A stretch of DNA of 64,000 nucleotides, from NCBI GenBank assembly GCA_963753545.1, contig CAVWCQ010000008.1, forward strand, positions 1,488,001 through 1,552,000, written 5' to 3'. A program made the position numbers and the translations under genes. Positions 38,714 to 49,012 of the stretch are shown here, piece by piece. Source of the stretch: CAVWCQ01 sp963753545 (GTDB taxonomy: Bacteria > Chloroflexota > Anaerolineae > Aggregatilineales > Aggregatilineaceae). Position 1 is the first letter of the stretch. Each line of letters starts with the position of its first letter. The notes beneath the pieces are model-generated. The model did no database searches, had not been told where the DNA came from, and saw nothing but the letters and a program-made list of their open reading frames with translations.

Positions 38714-39776
38714 CTACCCGGCAAAACGCAGCAAAACCCCGGTGGCATCGTCATGCAGTTTGTAGCGCGGGTAGGATTCGAAATCTTCGTCTTTCGTTTC
38801 TGCTTCGCGCAGCAGTTGCAGATAGCCGGACAGGCCGAGTTCAGCAATGTGTTCTGCCATAAAAGCGCGGCGCTTCTCGATCAGGCGGAGCGCGTTCTCT
38901 TCGTCGCTGGCAAACGCCTCAGAGGCAGAGGCGGGCCATTCCAGGCCATCGGTCATGGTGACGGCAAAACGCATCCCCTCCAACGGCAGGCGTCCGCTCT
39001 GGATGAAATAGCGGATTTCCGGCAGGCCGTTGGCGCAGCCTACCCCATGTCCCGGTTGGGGGAGACCGTGTTCATCGACATAATTGTGGTAGAGCGCATT
39101 GTGGATCACCCGCTGGCGAATTTCGGGCCGCTGTGATCAGATCGCGGAACTTCAGGGTTGGATGGTTCTGACGAAGCAACTCTGCCTGGCGATGGGTCGA
39201 ATTATCGAACGCACCGCCGCCCGCCACGGTTGGAATCAGGACGCGCCCATCCTCATATACAGCCAGCAGGGAAGTGTCCCCAACATGCGCGTAGCGGATT
39301 TCGTGTGCCGCCGGATCATATTCGACCAGGGTGACGACGGCAACGGGCAATCCCAGCCGGACGAGGCGCGGATCGTGGCGGAGGGCGGCCATTTCTTCTT
39401 CGGGAAACGCCATCGCCTCGAGCGTGAGCGCGCCCAGAACCTGGATCACGGCTCGGCCCAGGTCGGCATTTGCTTCGATGAGCAGGGTGCGCAGATCGCT
39501 GAACATCCCCTCGGCAGTATGGCGGGCCAGCGCATCACGGATGGTGCGCGCGGCAAACGCGGCGGGAGTCAGGTTGCCCGGGCGCGACTCCAGATAGCGC
39601 GCCAGCGGCGGCGGGTAAAGGCGGGTGGTTGCGCCGTCAATGGCGGCAAACAGAATCCGATCTCCCAGCGGCCCGGTCTGCATAACCAGCCAGGCATCCT
39701 CATTCAAACGACCGGGCGGCGTGTGGTGGACCACTTCGATAGATGGGCAGGGGATAGCAGGGGGCGTGATTGGCAT
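38714..39776 (-). CDS. PP2C-like protein phosphatase (one frame break)
   Basis: The start is ATG 39776 after AGGAG. The N-terminus reads IEVVHHTPPGRLNEDAWLVM and LFAAIDGATTRLYPP, matching PP2C motifs (NED, DGA) that bind the two metal ions; later VVTLVEYDPAAHEIRYAHVGDTSLLAVYEDG and, after a +1 break near 39120, MRFAVTMTDGLEWPA (the third acidic motif). It would dephosphorylate Ser/Thr of a protein. About 350 residues in total; no regulatory domain is attached. It lies downstream of tRNA-Gly on the same strand and no kinase is adjacent. Confidence 0.75.
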
Positions 39777-39801
39777 AACCAACTCCTGTTAAAACGGCAA
39801 T

Positions 39802-39835
39802 CTCACCGCGGAGAAGAAGGAATAAAAACGAAAAA
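39802..39835. repeat. Diverged copy of the CTCACCGC repeat
   Basis: TCTCACCGCGGAGAAGAAGG followed by AATAAAAACG resembles the opening of the repeats at 258 and 8503. Confidence 0.4.
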
Positions 39836-39862
39836 AGGCATCCCGGTGAGGAATGCCTTCGG
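39834..39862 (-). terminator. Terminator of tRNA-Gly
   Basis: On the minus strand AAGGCAT (39861-39855) pairs with ATGCCTT (39842-39836) and is followed by TTTTTCG; it begins 5 nt after the tRNA. Confidence 0.8.
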
Positions 39863-39866
39863 ATTA

Positions 39867-39938
39867 AGCGGGTAAGGGGATTCGAACCCCTGACATTTAG
39901 CTTGGGAAGCTAACGTTCTACCACTGAACTATACCCGC
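39867..39938 (-). tRNA. tRNA-Gly (anticodon CCC)
   Basis: A 72-nt cloverleaf: acceptor GCGGGTA/TACCCGC, D-arm with AGTTCAGTGGTAGAACG, anticodon stem TTAGC/GCTAA with loop TTCCCAA (anticodon CCC), T-arm GTCAGGGGTTCGAATCCCCT. The discriminator is T; CCA is not encoded. Reads GGG codons. Confidence 0.95.
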
Positions 39939-40070
39939 AACACTGCCGCTATTATACGAGTGCGGTCAGGAGCTTGTCAAGTAGGGGAGCGGCGAATAAC
40001 CGTTTGGCAAATTAACGCGATTTGGATGATCATGAAGCAAATTAGTGCGATCAAGGAAAGGGGCATTTTT

Positions 40071-41003
40071 ATGATCTTCTCACGGCGCTGCATGATTTTG
40101 GTTCCGTTCGTTTTGATGCTTATGCTGTCTATGGCCTGTCTATTCCCGTTTATGCTGGGGCAGTCCCATTCTACAGCCAAAACGGGCACGCTGTCGGTTG
40201 ATATCAATTACATGGATACGTTCTATCGCGAGACCTTTAATTACACGCGAGATGCTCCGAATATCAAGCATTTTGTGCTAGTTCTGCCGGAGAGTGAGGC
40301 GAATCGGGCAACGGTGGTAGAGCTGTTATACAGCATCCGCTTCCCAGAGAACTCCGGAGATCCCTGGATTACCGACCCGGCGGCGCAGTGGGCAGAGCAG
40401 TACCTTTATGAAGCGCCGGGCGCGCGGTTCACGGGGGAATTTGCGCCAGGGGACTATGAGTTGGCTGCCGTATTTATTGCTGGCCCTGTCAGCGCGGACG
40501 AAGCGGGTGTCGAAGAGGGAACGCTTTATGCTGGAATGACGGGCGGCGGCGCGAATACCGATTTCCAACCCATCCACATCAGCGAGGGGCAAGAGGCGCA
40601 GATCAACATTACCATGACGGACGCGAACGGCTGGGCGTGTCCCTGGCTCTACGTGTTCAACGGTGATGAATACGAGCGGCGCACCGAGATTTTGCGCAAT
40701 TTTCGCGATGTGGAACAGACCGAGATCACCGACCTGGGAGCCGTCCCGGTGGTGAGCAGTGCGCTATTTCTGCGAATCAGCGAGGAAAAAGCCGAGACGA
40801 CACATCTGGATCAACTTTACCTGATCGTGAATGGCGAGCGTATCGTTTTGGGTGATCTGGCCCTGGATCAGCAGGATGACCGGTATGTCAGCCTGGAGCA
40901 GGGCGCGACGCTCGATCTGCGGTTTAACCTGCCGGAGAATCTCGCGCTGGAAGATAGGGTCAACGTGACGGTCGTCGCGGCGGGGTATTACGTGGCGGAT
41001 TAG
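40071..41003 (+). CDS. Lipoprotein of unknown function
   Basis: ATG 40071 follows AAGGAAAGGGG and gives 310 residues; longer starts are not supported. The signal ends in a lipobox (MILVPFVLMLMLSMAC), so it should be lipid-anchored. The mature part appears to be beta-rich with two regions: GTLSVDINYMDTFYRETFNY ... YELAAVFIAGPVSADEAG, and a central GWACPWLYVFNGDEYERRTE, a motif seen in extracytoplasmic proteins that pair a CPW segment with a beta-sandwich. No enzyme motif is recognised. Its last 44 bp overlap the convergent deacetylase gene. Confidence 0.7.
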   Translation: MIFSRRCMILVPFVLMLMLSMACLFPFMLGQSHSTAKTGTLSVDINYMDTFYRETFNYTRDAPNIKHFVLVLPESEANRATVVELLYSIRFPENSGDPWITDPAAQWAEQYLYEAPGARFTGEFAPGDYELAAVFIAGPVSADEAGVEEGTLYAGMTGGGANTDFQPIHISEGQEAQINITMTDANGWACPWLYVFNGDEYERRTEILRNFRDVEQTEITDLGAVPVVSSALFLRISEEKAETTHLDQLYLIVNGERIVLGDLALDQQDDRYVSLEQGATLDLRFNLPENLALEDRVNVTVVAAGYYVAD

Positions 41004-41743
41004 GGCGGCAACACGCTCCTACAAGTTCGGAATTGGTGACAGGGCGCGCGTTCGGATAATGGCTCATGGCGCTGAGGACGCGCTCCAGATCGGGCCACAG
41101 GTTATAACGCTCGATTTCCCAACTGTGGCCCCACAGGTGAAAGACTCCGCCCTGCTGCGCGGCCCGTTCCAGCAGGATCAGCGCCAGGGCGGACCAACTA
41201 CGCAGGGCCAGCGGCGAAATGCGCAGCCGCCAGAGGTGGGGCAGGGCCAGCCGGATCGGTTCCAGGCGGGGGCGCTGGCTGGCGGCGGGGCTGATCGGGA
41301 AGGGGAATGCATAAACGGTTGTGGGCAGCAGCAGCGGATCGGTAGGCATAGAGACGACAACCTGCTGGACGGTTCGGGCGGCGGTAAACCCGGCCCCGGC
41401 CACCAGATCGCGCACCGAGCGATTGACTAATCCCATCGGATAGGCGAAGGCGGTCACAGGCGCGCCGATCACGTCTTGCAGCCAGGCGCGCGATCCAGCG
41501 ATCTCCTCGCGGGCGGCGGCGGGCGATAGGGCGGTCAGGTCGGGATGGGTCAGCGTATGCGCGCCGATTTCGTGATCGGCGGCAAGCTGCGGCGATCTCG
41601 TGGTCAGGCAGCCGATCCGGCAGATAGTCGCGGGGGATATAGAATGTTCCGCGCTGGTGATAGCGATCCAGAAGCGCTGCGATCCGCCGATCCAGGACGT
41701 GCCCGTCGTCCCAACTGGTGGTGATGCAAAATGGGTTAGTCAT
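40960..41743 (-). CDS. Polysaccharide deacetylase (CE4) family protein (one frame break)
   Basis: The start is ATG 41743 (MTNPFCITTSWDDGHVLDRR), where the Asp-Asp of the metal site lies. After removal of one G near 41592, the frame gives AALAADHEIGAHTLTHPDLT, with the second and third metal His in the HTLTH motif, then VTAFAYPMGLVNRSVRDLVA. The C-terminal region GVFHLWGHSWEIERYNLW is typical. It should remove acetyl groups from a surface or cell-wall glycan; there is no clear signal peptide, so it may be cytoplasmic. It ends inside the convergent lipoprotein gene. Confidence 0.85.
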
Positions 41744-42007
41744 GGGCGAGACAGCAGGCAAACGCGAGTTCTAAGGTATCGAAGACACGGATGGTGAATC
41801 AGGGTATTACCTCCACGGTGTCAGGTCGCATTCGTTTATACAGCTTTCAAAACAGGACTTCGGAAAAAACACTTTTTCATTATAGCCCCGTTTTGCCCGG
41901 CAGCGGTTCTGAGGAATTCCCCTCGCTTCTGTGTATTCCCTGTGGCATCGATGCCCGATGTGGGGCATAATGACGCGCCGTGTCGGAAACCAGGTAAAAA
42001 AAGACCC

Positions 42008-43045
42008 ATGAAGAAACGATTGCCTAGTCTGGTACTGGGGCTGGCGGTGAGTATCATCGCGATGGCCTATTTACTGCGGCGCGATCTTGGCGGCGTGCGC
42101 GACGAACTGCTGCACGCACACTACTGGCTGATCCTGCCGTGCCTGCTGTTCACAGCCGCCGGGTTGTGGCTGCGCGCGATGCGCTGGCGGGTGCTGCTCA
42201 ATAACAGGCTGTCTTTTAAGGACAGTTTTCATATCATGAATGTGGGCTACTTCATGAATGCGGTGCTGCCCCTGCGCATCGGGGAAGTCGCCCGCGCTTT
42301 TCTGGCGACACAGGCCGATCCACCCGTGCGAGTGCTGACTTCACTGAGTACGATCCTGGTCGAACGGCTGATCGATACGCTGGCTGTTTTTGTGCTGATC
42401 GGGTTGATCCTGGCGATTTTGCCCGTTGGACTTGAGATCGGCATCGCCGGAATCGTGCTGGGCGTAGGGGCCGTCATCGGGATCATTGTGCTGGCGATTT
42501 TTGCCGCCAAACCTGCCTGGGCGCACCGGGTGCTGGATGGGGGAGGGCGGATCATCCCGTTTTTACGCCGCCCGCGCTTTCACGAATGGATGGATCACCT
42601 GCTGGACGGCATCGCGCCGCTGCGGTCGGTGCGGGCCATGCTGCTGACACTGGGCTGGACGGCGCTCGCCTGGGCAACGTCGGTTGCCGCTGGTTACGCG
42701 CTGCTCTATGCGATTTTTGACAAGCCGACCTGGGTCGCGTCGATGGCGATGATCGCGTTTGCGTCGTTTGCCGTTGCGGTCCCGGCGGTTCCGGGAAACC
42801 TGGGACCGTTCGAGGCGGCGATTGTCTTTGGGCTGGCGGCGGCGAATCTGGTGGATCATGCCAGCGACGCCCCGGCGGTTGCCTTTGCCCTGCTGCTGCA
42901 TGTGGTCAATGCCGGGTCTTACATTCTATTCGGGTTGGCTGGCTTGTGGGCGAAAGGCGTGAATCTGGGCGACGTTTTGGCGGCTGCACAAGCGCTGCGC
43001 ACACGTGGGCGCGATCCCTTGCCTGACGCAGAGCCGCCCGTATAA
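42008..43045 (+). CDS. LPG-synthase-type transmembrane protein (flippase-like)
   Basis: ATG 42008 starts a 345-residue protein with about eight membrane helices and the UPF0104 features LWLRAMRWRVLLNNRLSFKD, NVGYFMNAVLPLRIGEVARA and FAVAVPAVPGNLGPFEAAIV. The family covers the N-terminal part of lysylphosphatidylglycerol synthase and many polyprenol-sugar cluster proteins; a lipid or polyprenyl-linked glycan translocation role is inferred. It starts the plus-strand glycan cluster, 13 nt before the glycosyltransferase gene, so the two are likely co-transcribed. Confidence 0.88.
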   Translation: MKKRLPSLVLGLAVSIIAMAYLLRRDLGGVRDELLHAHYWLILPCLLFTAAGLWLRAMRWRVLLNNRLSFKDSFHIMNVGYFMNAVLPLRIGEVARAFLATQADPPVRVLTSLSTILVERLIDTLAVFVLIGLILAILPVGLEIGIAGIVLGVGAVIGIIVLAIFAAKPAWAHRVLDGGGRIIPFLRRPRFHEWMDHLLDGIAPLRSVRAMLLTLGWTALAWATSVAAGYALLYAIFDKPTWVASMAMIAFASFAVAVPAVPGNLGPFEAAIVFGLAAANLVDHASDAPAVAFALLLHVVNAGSYILFGLAGLWAKGVNLGDVLAAAQALRTRGRDPLPDAEPPV

Positions 43046-43057
43046 CCGGACAAACTG

Positions 43058-44214
43058 ATGACGGAAAAACCGCTCAAAATATTAGTTGCACTGCAATATT
43101 ACCTGCCGCACCGCACCGGATACGCGATCCATGTGCAGCGCGTGGCGGAAGAACTCGTCCGGCGCGGGCATACGGTCACGGTTCTGACGGCCCGCCATTC
43201 GATTGATCTTCCGCGTGACGAGACGATCAACGGCGTGCGGATTGTCCGGCTGTGGTCACCGCTGCGTGTCAGCCGGGGGATGGTCGCGCCCGCCTATCCC
43301 TGGGCGGCCTGGGGATTGATCCGTAAGCATGATGTCGTGTGGCTGCATACGCCCATGCTGGAAACGTCGCTGATGACCGTGCTGACCCGTATGGCGGGAA
43401 AACGGTTGATCTCGACGCATCACGGCGATCTGATTCTTCCGCCGGGCCTGTTTAACCGCTTCGTGCGCTGGTTTACCTTCCAGAATTATGCGTTTATGGC
43501 GCAGCGAGCCTCGCGGGTGATTGCGTATAGTCATGATTACGCCGATCACAGCTACTACCTGACAGCCGTTCCGGGAAAAGATATCGGTGATTTACCCACC
43601 TATCCAGATACCCGATCCCCAGCCGGATCGCGTGGCAGAACTGCGCAGCCGCTGGCAAAAAAACGGCGGCCCGCTGATTGGCTACGCCGGGCGCTTCGTG
43701 CGGGAAAAGCGGCCCGATCTGCTGATCCGGTCGCTGGAAGTCGTCAACCAGACCTATCCCACCGCGCGCGTCGTCTTCGCCGGGGAATACGATATCCGGT
43801 ACGAGGATACGTGGGAAGATAACCAACTGCTGATCCAGCGCTACGAGGAACAACTCGTATTCCTGGGGCAGCTCACCAGCATGCAGGCGATGGCAAACTT
43901 TTTCGCGGCGTGCGATGTTCTGGTCATGCCCAGCGATACGGAATGTTTCGCGCTGGTGCAGGTTGAGGCGATGATGTGCGGCACGCCCGTCATTATGACC
44001 GACACGCCCGGCGGACGAGTCCCGGTGCAGGTCAGCGGCATGGGTAAGCTGGTGCCGCGCGGCGACTGGGAGGCTATCGGGCAGGCGGTGATCGACGTGG
44101 TGCAGCACCGTGAGTCAGTATGTCAAACCGCGCGCCGAGATCGAGCAGCTTTTTAGCCTGATCGAGACGGTAAATCGGTATGAAAAGCACCTGCGCGAGG
44201 CGACAAAACGATAA
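43058..44214 (+). CDS. GT4-family glycosyltransferase (two frame breaks)
   Basis: About 385 residues after correction. The N-terminal GT-B domain starts LKILVALQYYLPHRTGYAIH and has GKRLISTHHGDLILPPG. The C-terminal domain has PLIGYAGRFVREKRPDLLIR and the donor-binding ECFALVQVEAMMCGTPVIMT (E-x7-E). It should transfer a nucleotide-activated sugar to a lipid-linked acceptor on the inner membrane face. The breaks lie near 43584 (one extra G; restores GKISVIYPPI) and near 44113 (one extra T; restores REQYVKPRAEIEQL). It is 13 nt after the flippase-like gene. Confidence 0.88.
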
Positions 44215-44340
44215 GCCGTTGTCAGCAGTACATTAAATCTGCCTTAAATCAACGACAAAAGACGGACCTGTGTTTATGATCTATAGTGCCGCTTTTCACA
44301 ACGGCCTGAGTGGAACCTGTGCACTGCCGAGGATAAATGG

Positions 44341-44797
44341 ATGTTTAGAAATCATTGGAAAAGAACGATTGGTCTTATCATTCTGGCGGGTGATCGTTTT
44401 GTTCGGCCTGATCCAACTGATTCCTGTTGATAAGACGAATCCCAAAGTCGTGAGCGAACCGAACTGGGCGGCTGCTCCCGGCACGCGGGAACTGGCGAAG
44501 GCAGCCTGCTTTGACTGCCACAGCAACGAGACGGTCTGGCCCTGGTATGCCAGAATTGCGCCGTCGTCCTGGCTGCTGTACCGCGACGTGAAGGAAGGCC
44601 GCAACAGGCTGAATTTCTCTGACTGGACCAACGGTGGGTGGGAAACGGACGAGATCACGGAAATCATCAGCGAGGGCGAGATGCCGCCCTGGTACTACAC
44701 AATCATGCACCCCAATGCGAAACTCTCGGACAGTGAAAAGCAGAAGCTGATCAGCGGCCTGGAGATTATTCTGAACCAACCTGCAACGGGCGGGTAG
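44341..44797 (+). CDS. Haem-binding (CXXCH) membrane-anchored protein (one frame break)
   Basis: The gene begins at ATG 44341 after GAGGAT; one extra G near 44386 breaks the frame, and its removal gives a membrane helix (RTIGLIILAVIVLFGLIQLI). About 150 residues follow, with KAACFDCHSNETVWPWYARI, the CXXCH c-type haem motif, and EIISEGEMPPWYYTIMHPNA and LSDSEKQKLISGLEI, typical of the small Haem_bd (PF14376) proteins. It is anchored by its N-terminus with the haem outside. Its presence in a glycan gene region is unexplained. Confidence 0.85.
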
Positions 44798-44804
44798 GTA
44801 GCCC

Positions 44805-44880
44805 TGCTTCCCAGAGGGGGAAGGGGTCTTGATTCACATGTGACGCGGATGGGCGGGCCAACAACCCGCCCTCACAGAGT
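44805..44880. repeat. Dispersed repeat unit in the glycan region
   Basis: CTTCCCAGAGGGGGAAGGGG (44809-44828) and GGGCGGGCCAACAACCCGCC (44851-44870) form hairpins of the intergenic families described at 16690 and 31349. Confidence 0.6.
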
Positions 44881-44895
44881 CTGTAGAAAAACGAG

Positions 44896-45747
44896 ATGCC
44901 TGTAGACGAACAGACGATCAAACGATTGACGCGCAACGAGCCGGATATGGCTTTTAAAAAGCGTGTGCAAACGATCTTCGATTGGGTTCCGGTTGACGAT
45001 GACCCGCTGATTCTGGATTGTCCGTGCGGGCGGGGGTTTTATCTCAACATGATCCGCCGCGTCAGCGCGGCCCGGCTGGTCGGGTGTGAACTGGATCCGG
45101 ATATCATTCGCAAGGCGCAGCAGAACGTGGCCCATCTACCGGATATCACCCTGACACGCGGCAATATCTACCACCTGCCGTTCCCCGATGCCTCGTTCGA
45201 CAGCGTGATTTTGTCCGAGATTCTCGAACACATAACCGACGATCAGGCCGGGCTGCGCGAAATCTGGCGCGTGCTCAAACCGGGCGGCGTGGTGGCGATC
45301 ACTGTTCCAAACGCCAATTATCCGTTCTGGTGGGACCCGATCAACAAGACGCTGGAAAAAGTTTTTCACACCCATATTCAACACGGATTTTTTGCGGGAA
45401 TCTGGGCGAACCATGTGCGGCTGTACCAGCGTGACGATCTGCGTGAGGCGGTGCAGTTGGCAGGCTTCCAGGTGGAAGAAGAGCGATCCTTCACCCATTC
45501 CTGCTTCCCATTTATTCACAATCTGGTATACGGATTGGGCAAACCGCTGCTCGAGTCTGGCTTGCTGCCCAGGAGCATGGAGACGGCTGCCAGCCGTACC
45601 ACATTCGATGAAAACAAGGGCAGTCTTTTGAATCCCGTTAACCTGATGGTGGCGATTCTGAACTGGTTTGATCGCCCCAATACGATCAACGAACCGCCGG
45701 AGCGCACGACGGTCAATCTGGCAGTAAAAGCGCGGAAACCCGGTTAA
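44896..45747 (+). CDS. SAM-dependent methyltransferase
   Basis: A 283-residue class I methyltransferase. Motif I is PLILDCPCGRGFYLNMIRR, then RLVGCELDPDIIRKAQQNVA, motif IV SFDSVILSEILEHITDDQAG and the post-motif VLKPGGVVAITVPNANYPFW. The C-terminal region (IHNLVYGLGKPLLESGLL) is longer than in minimal enzymes. The position between glycosyltransferase genes suggests methylation of a sugar or lipid carrier, which is inference. Its frame is intact. Confidence 0.85.
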   Translation: MPVDEQTIKRLTRNEPDMAFKKRVQTIFDWVPVDDDPLILDCPCGRGFYLNMIRRVSAARLVGCELDPDIIRKAQQNVAHLPDITLTRGNIYHLPFPDASFDSVILSEILEHITDDQAGLREIWRVLKPGGVVAITVPNANYPFWWDPINKTLEKVFHTHIQHGFFAGIWANHVRLYQRDDLREAVQLAGFQVEEERSFTHSCFPFIHNLVYGLGKPLLESGLLPRSMETAASRTTFDENKGSLLNPVNLMVAILNWFDRPNTINEPPERTTVNLAVKARKPG

Positions 45748-45778
45748 GCCGACTACCTGTGCCTGAAACAGAGGCCCG

Positions 45779-48700
45779 ATGAACGATCATTCAGATCTCC
45801 TCGACGACGAACAGCAACCGGAATATTCACCTGAAAATGAGCCGCCCGCTGGGCCGGAAGCTGCCCCGGAGCCGGACATTCCGGATTGGACGCTGGCTCA
45901 GGTCTTATCTCGGCTGGCTGCGCGGCCTGCCGCGACGATGGCTTTGCTGTGGCGTGTTCTGGTACGGGACAATCCCCGCCGCATGCCATCAGCCGGTTAT
46001 GTGGAGATTGCTGAACCGGAGGAGGAGTGGGCCGAGGACGAGATTCAGTCGCCCCAGCTTGTTCTGGATATCCCCGCGATATCCGCCCCACAGAGTCGAA
46101 TGGCTGACGTGGGCCGCCTGGACAGTGCTGTTCGCGCTGGCGGTTGCCCTGTCGATCCGGGGCGGAACGGTGCTGCACAACGCAGCGCTTGATCCGATCA
46201 AACACCTACAGCGAGATACAAATGGGGCAGAATTACCCTTTCAACTGGCGGGCATACTGGTCGTGGCAGCGGAAATTTTTGCCAGCCGCCGCTGGTGGGT
46301 GCGTCGTTATCCCCTCGTGGCGCACCGGCTGCGGCGCGATATCCGGGAAGGGTCCGGGGCGTTCGTGGTCCTGGGCGGGCTGCTGATCACGCTGGCGCTG
46401 GCTTTGCTCGGCTTTTTCGGCCTGTGGGGAACGGTTCTTCTGTTCGGGTTGGCGGCTGCGGCGTGGCTGGTGTTGGTGATGGTGTATACCGCGCCTGTAA
46501 CGGAGGAACCGTCCCAATCTCTGAGCGAAAATGAAGCCCCTATCCACCCGGCCTCCTTTCCCCAGTCCCTGGAGAATGGAGGGGACGAGGGCGCGGCAAG
46601 CAGCGCCCCTACAAAAGACGGTGGGGAAGACAGTGAGGGCACAGGGCTGGCTCCGCAAGCGAGCACCGCCCGTACAAAGGATGGTGGGGAAGGCAGCGAG
46701 GGCGGATTCTGGGAGTGGTTCCAGGCGCACGCGATCCGGCTGATGCTGGTTCCGGTGGCGCTGCTTTGTTCGGCGGCGGCCTTCAGCGCGAACGTGGCGC
46801 GCGATCCAGCGGGACGGGTGGTTGACGTGGTGCTGACGACAGGCGGATTCCTCGCCTGGATGCTGAGCATCGTGTTGTGGTCGGCGGCGTTTGGGTTTGA
46901 CTGGAAGCAGGCGCGCACATGGCCGCAGGAAATCCGGCGTTTACCCAGACGGGCTGTGGCACGGGCGCGGCGGATCGAGACGATCTGGACGGCAGCAGCG
47001 CTGATCGGAATTGTCGTGCTCGGCGCGTATTTCCGGCTGCACGATCTGGGGTCCACGCCGCCGGAAATGACCAGCGATCATATTGAGAAACTGCTCGACG
47101 CGCTGAGGGTGAGCGATGGCTACCGGGGCATATTCTTCCCCAACAACGGCGGGCGCGAAGGTTTCCAGATGTACTTCGTGTCATTTCTGGCCAACGTGTT
47201 TGGTTTGGGCTTCCGCTTCGATACGCTGAAGATGGCAACGGTTATCGAAGGGCTGATCACGCTCCCGGCGTTGTGGTGGATGGCCCGGCAGATTTTCGGC
47301 TCCGACCGTGAGCAGGATCGGCAGATCGGCAACTGGGTTGGGCTGGCGCTGGCGGGACTGGTGGCGATCAGTTCGTGGCATGTCATGCTGTCGCGGCTGG
47401 GTCTGCGCATCGTGCTGACATCGCTCACAACGGCACTGGTGATCGGCTTCCTGGCGCGGGCCATGCGCCACAACCGGACGGCGGATTATATCGCTCTCGG
47501 TATTGTGTTAGGGGCGGGGACCTATTTTTATCAGGCGAACCGCATGCTGCCGATCCTGGTTGTGATCGGAATCCTGCTGGCGGCGGCGGCGCAGATTGCG
47601 GGGCGCATCCGGTCCGGGCGCGATCTCCGAAACACCCTGCTCATTGGCACGGGCTTCGCGGCTCTGGCGGCGGCACCTGTGCTGGCCTATATAGCATTGG
47701 GGCGGGCGCTGGACTCGGCGGGATATGGCGATCCCGGCGAGATTGGAGAGCGGCTCGACATGTTCCTGCCCATGGCGGTGATGGTCTGGTTTGCCCTCCT
47801 GTCCCTGTTTGTGCGGGCGAGCAAGTCGAACGTGATCCTGCAATATGGCAGCGGGCTGATGATCACCATCATCCTGACGCTGGCCCTCTATATCCCGATG
47901 TATCACTATTCCAAGCTGTACCCGGAATATTTCTGGAACCGGACGCGGGGCCGCATGTTCGGGGAAAACGCCTTCGTCCGCCAGGAGAACGGGGCGATGG
48001 TCGCCTATGAACCCTCCCTTAAAGAGCAGTGGAATCGGTTCTGGGACAAGCGCGATATCTTCGTGCAGAATTACCGCGACGATTTGCGGATGTATCACTG
48101 GGAAGGCGACAAGGCGTGGATCAACAACGCGGAAGCACACCCGGCGCTCGATCCGGCGGCGGGCGGGCTGCTGATCCTGGGCGTCGTGCTGTGGGGCGTG
48201 CGGCTGGCCCGGCGGCATGATCCGGTCGATTGGCTGCTGCCGTTCGCCGTGCTGGTGATGCTGCTGCCGACCGCCATGACGCTGGCCTATACCGTCGAAA
48301 ATCCCAGTTTCACGCGAGCGAGTGGGACAATTCCGCCTGTTTTCCTCCTGGCGGCGCTGCCGCTGGGCCTGCTGCTGTATTGGGTGGCGCGGCTGCCGCT
48401 GCGGGTGCGATCCGTGCCGCTGGTGGGGCTCATCCTCGCGCTGCTACTGTTGTTCGGCCTGCTGTGGGAAGCCAAAAAGCCAGACTGGGACAACTTCTTC
48501 ACGGACTACCGCCTGACCTACAGCAACAGTTGGCGGCCCTATTCGGAGATCGCCAGGCCGCTGCACGACTTCGCGCATGGGGAAGGGAGCTATGGCAACG
48601 CCTTTATGGTGGCCTATCCCTACTGGCTCGATCACCGCATCCTGGGCACGATGGCGGGCGATATCCGCTGGCCGAACGGGCTGGTTTCGGTGGCGGACGT

Positions 48701-48911
48701 GCAGACGAGGATCGCCCTTAATCAGGGTACGCGCTACCAGTTAGACCCGACCCGACCCTTGTTCTTTATGTATAATGTGGCGGACAGCGAAGCGCCTGTC
48801 TATCTAGAAGAGAACTTCCCCGGCGGAGAAACGCGAGTTTATAACTACAGCTATGAGACGCCAACGGGCGAGGCAACCGGGTCGTTTACTATTTACGAAG
48901 TGTCGCCATAG
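45779..48911 (+). CDS. PMT/ArnT-like membrane glycosyltransferase (one frame break)
   Basis: About 1040 residues. The acidic N-terminus (NDHSDLLDDEQQPEYSPENE) is read in one frame up to ~46090 and the rest in the next; a single extra base accounts for it. Membrane helices begin at WLTWAAWTVLFALAVALSIR. The catalytic region has LGSTPPEMTSDHIEKLLDAL, and the body shows ~12 helices, ending in a soluble C-terminal domain (FFTDYRLTYSNSWRPYSEIA). GT-C enzymes of this type move sugars from polyprenyl-phosphate to protein or lipid acceptors outside the membrane. A low-complexity insert near residues 255-310 is made of dispersed repeat DNA. Confidence 0.85.
46545..46700 (+). repeat. Dispersed repeats translated inside the PMT gene
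   Basis: Within the open frame: CCTCCTTTCCCCAGTCCCTG with GAGAATGGAGG (CTCTCC-type), GGGCGCGGCAAGCAGCGCCC + CTACAAAAG (46580-46608) and a diverged GGCTCCGCAAGCGAGCACCG + CCCGTACAAAGGATGG (46648-46683). The encoded stretch reads GAASSAPTKDGGEDSEGTG then APQASTARTKDGGEGSEGG. The same DNA units are intergenic at 16825 and 34436. Confidence 0.8.
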
Positions 48912-49012
48912 CCCCTACTCCCCGGCCCTTTCTCCACGAAGTGGGGAGAGGATGCCGAACGGAGTTCGGACGGAGAGGGGCTTGTGAGGAATTGCCGCGC
49001 CGATAGTGTATC
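48912..49012. repeat. Spacer with CTCTCC-type hairpin
   Basis: CCCTTTCTCCACGAAGTGGG followed by GAGAGG (48928-48952), then GGAGTTCGGACGGAGAGGGG, a hairpin repeat like the unit at 62812. Confidence 0.6.
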
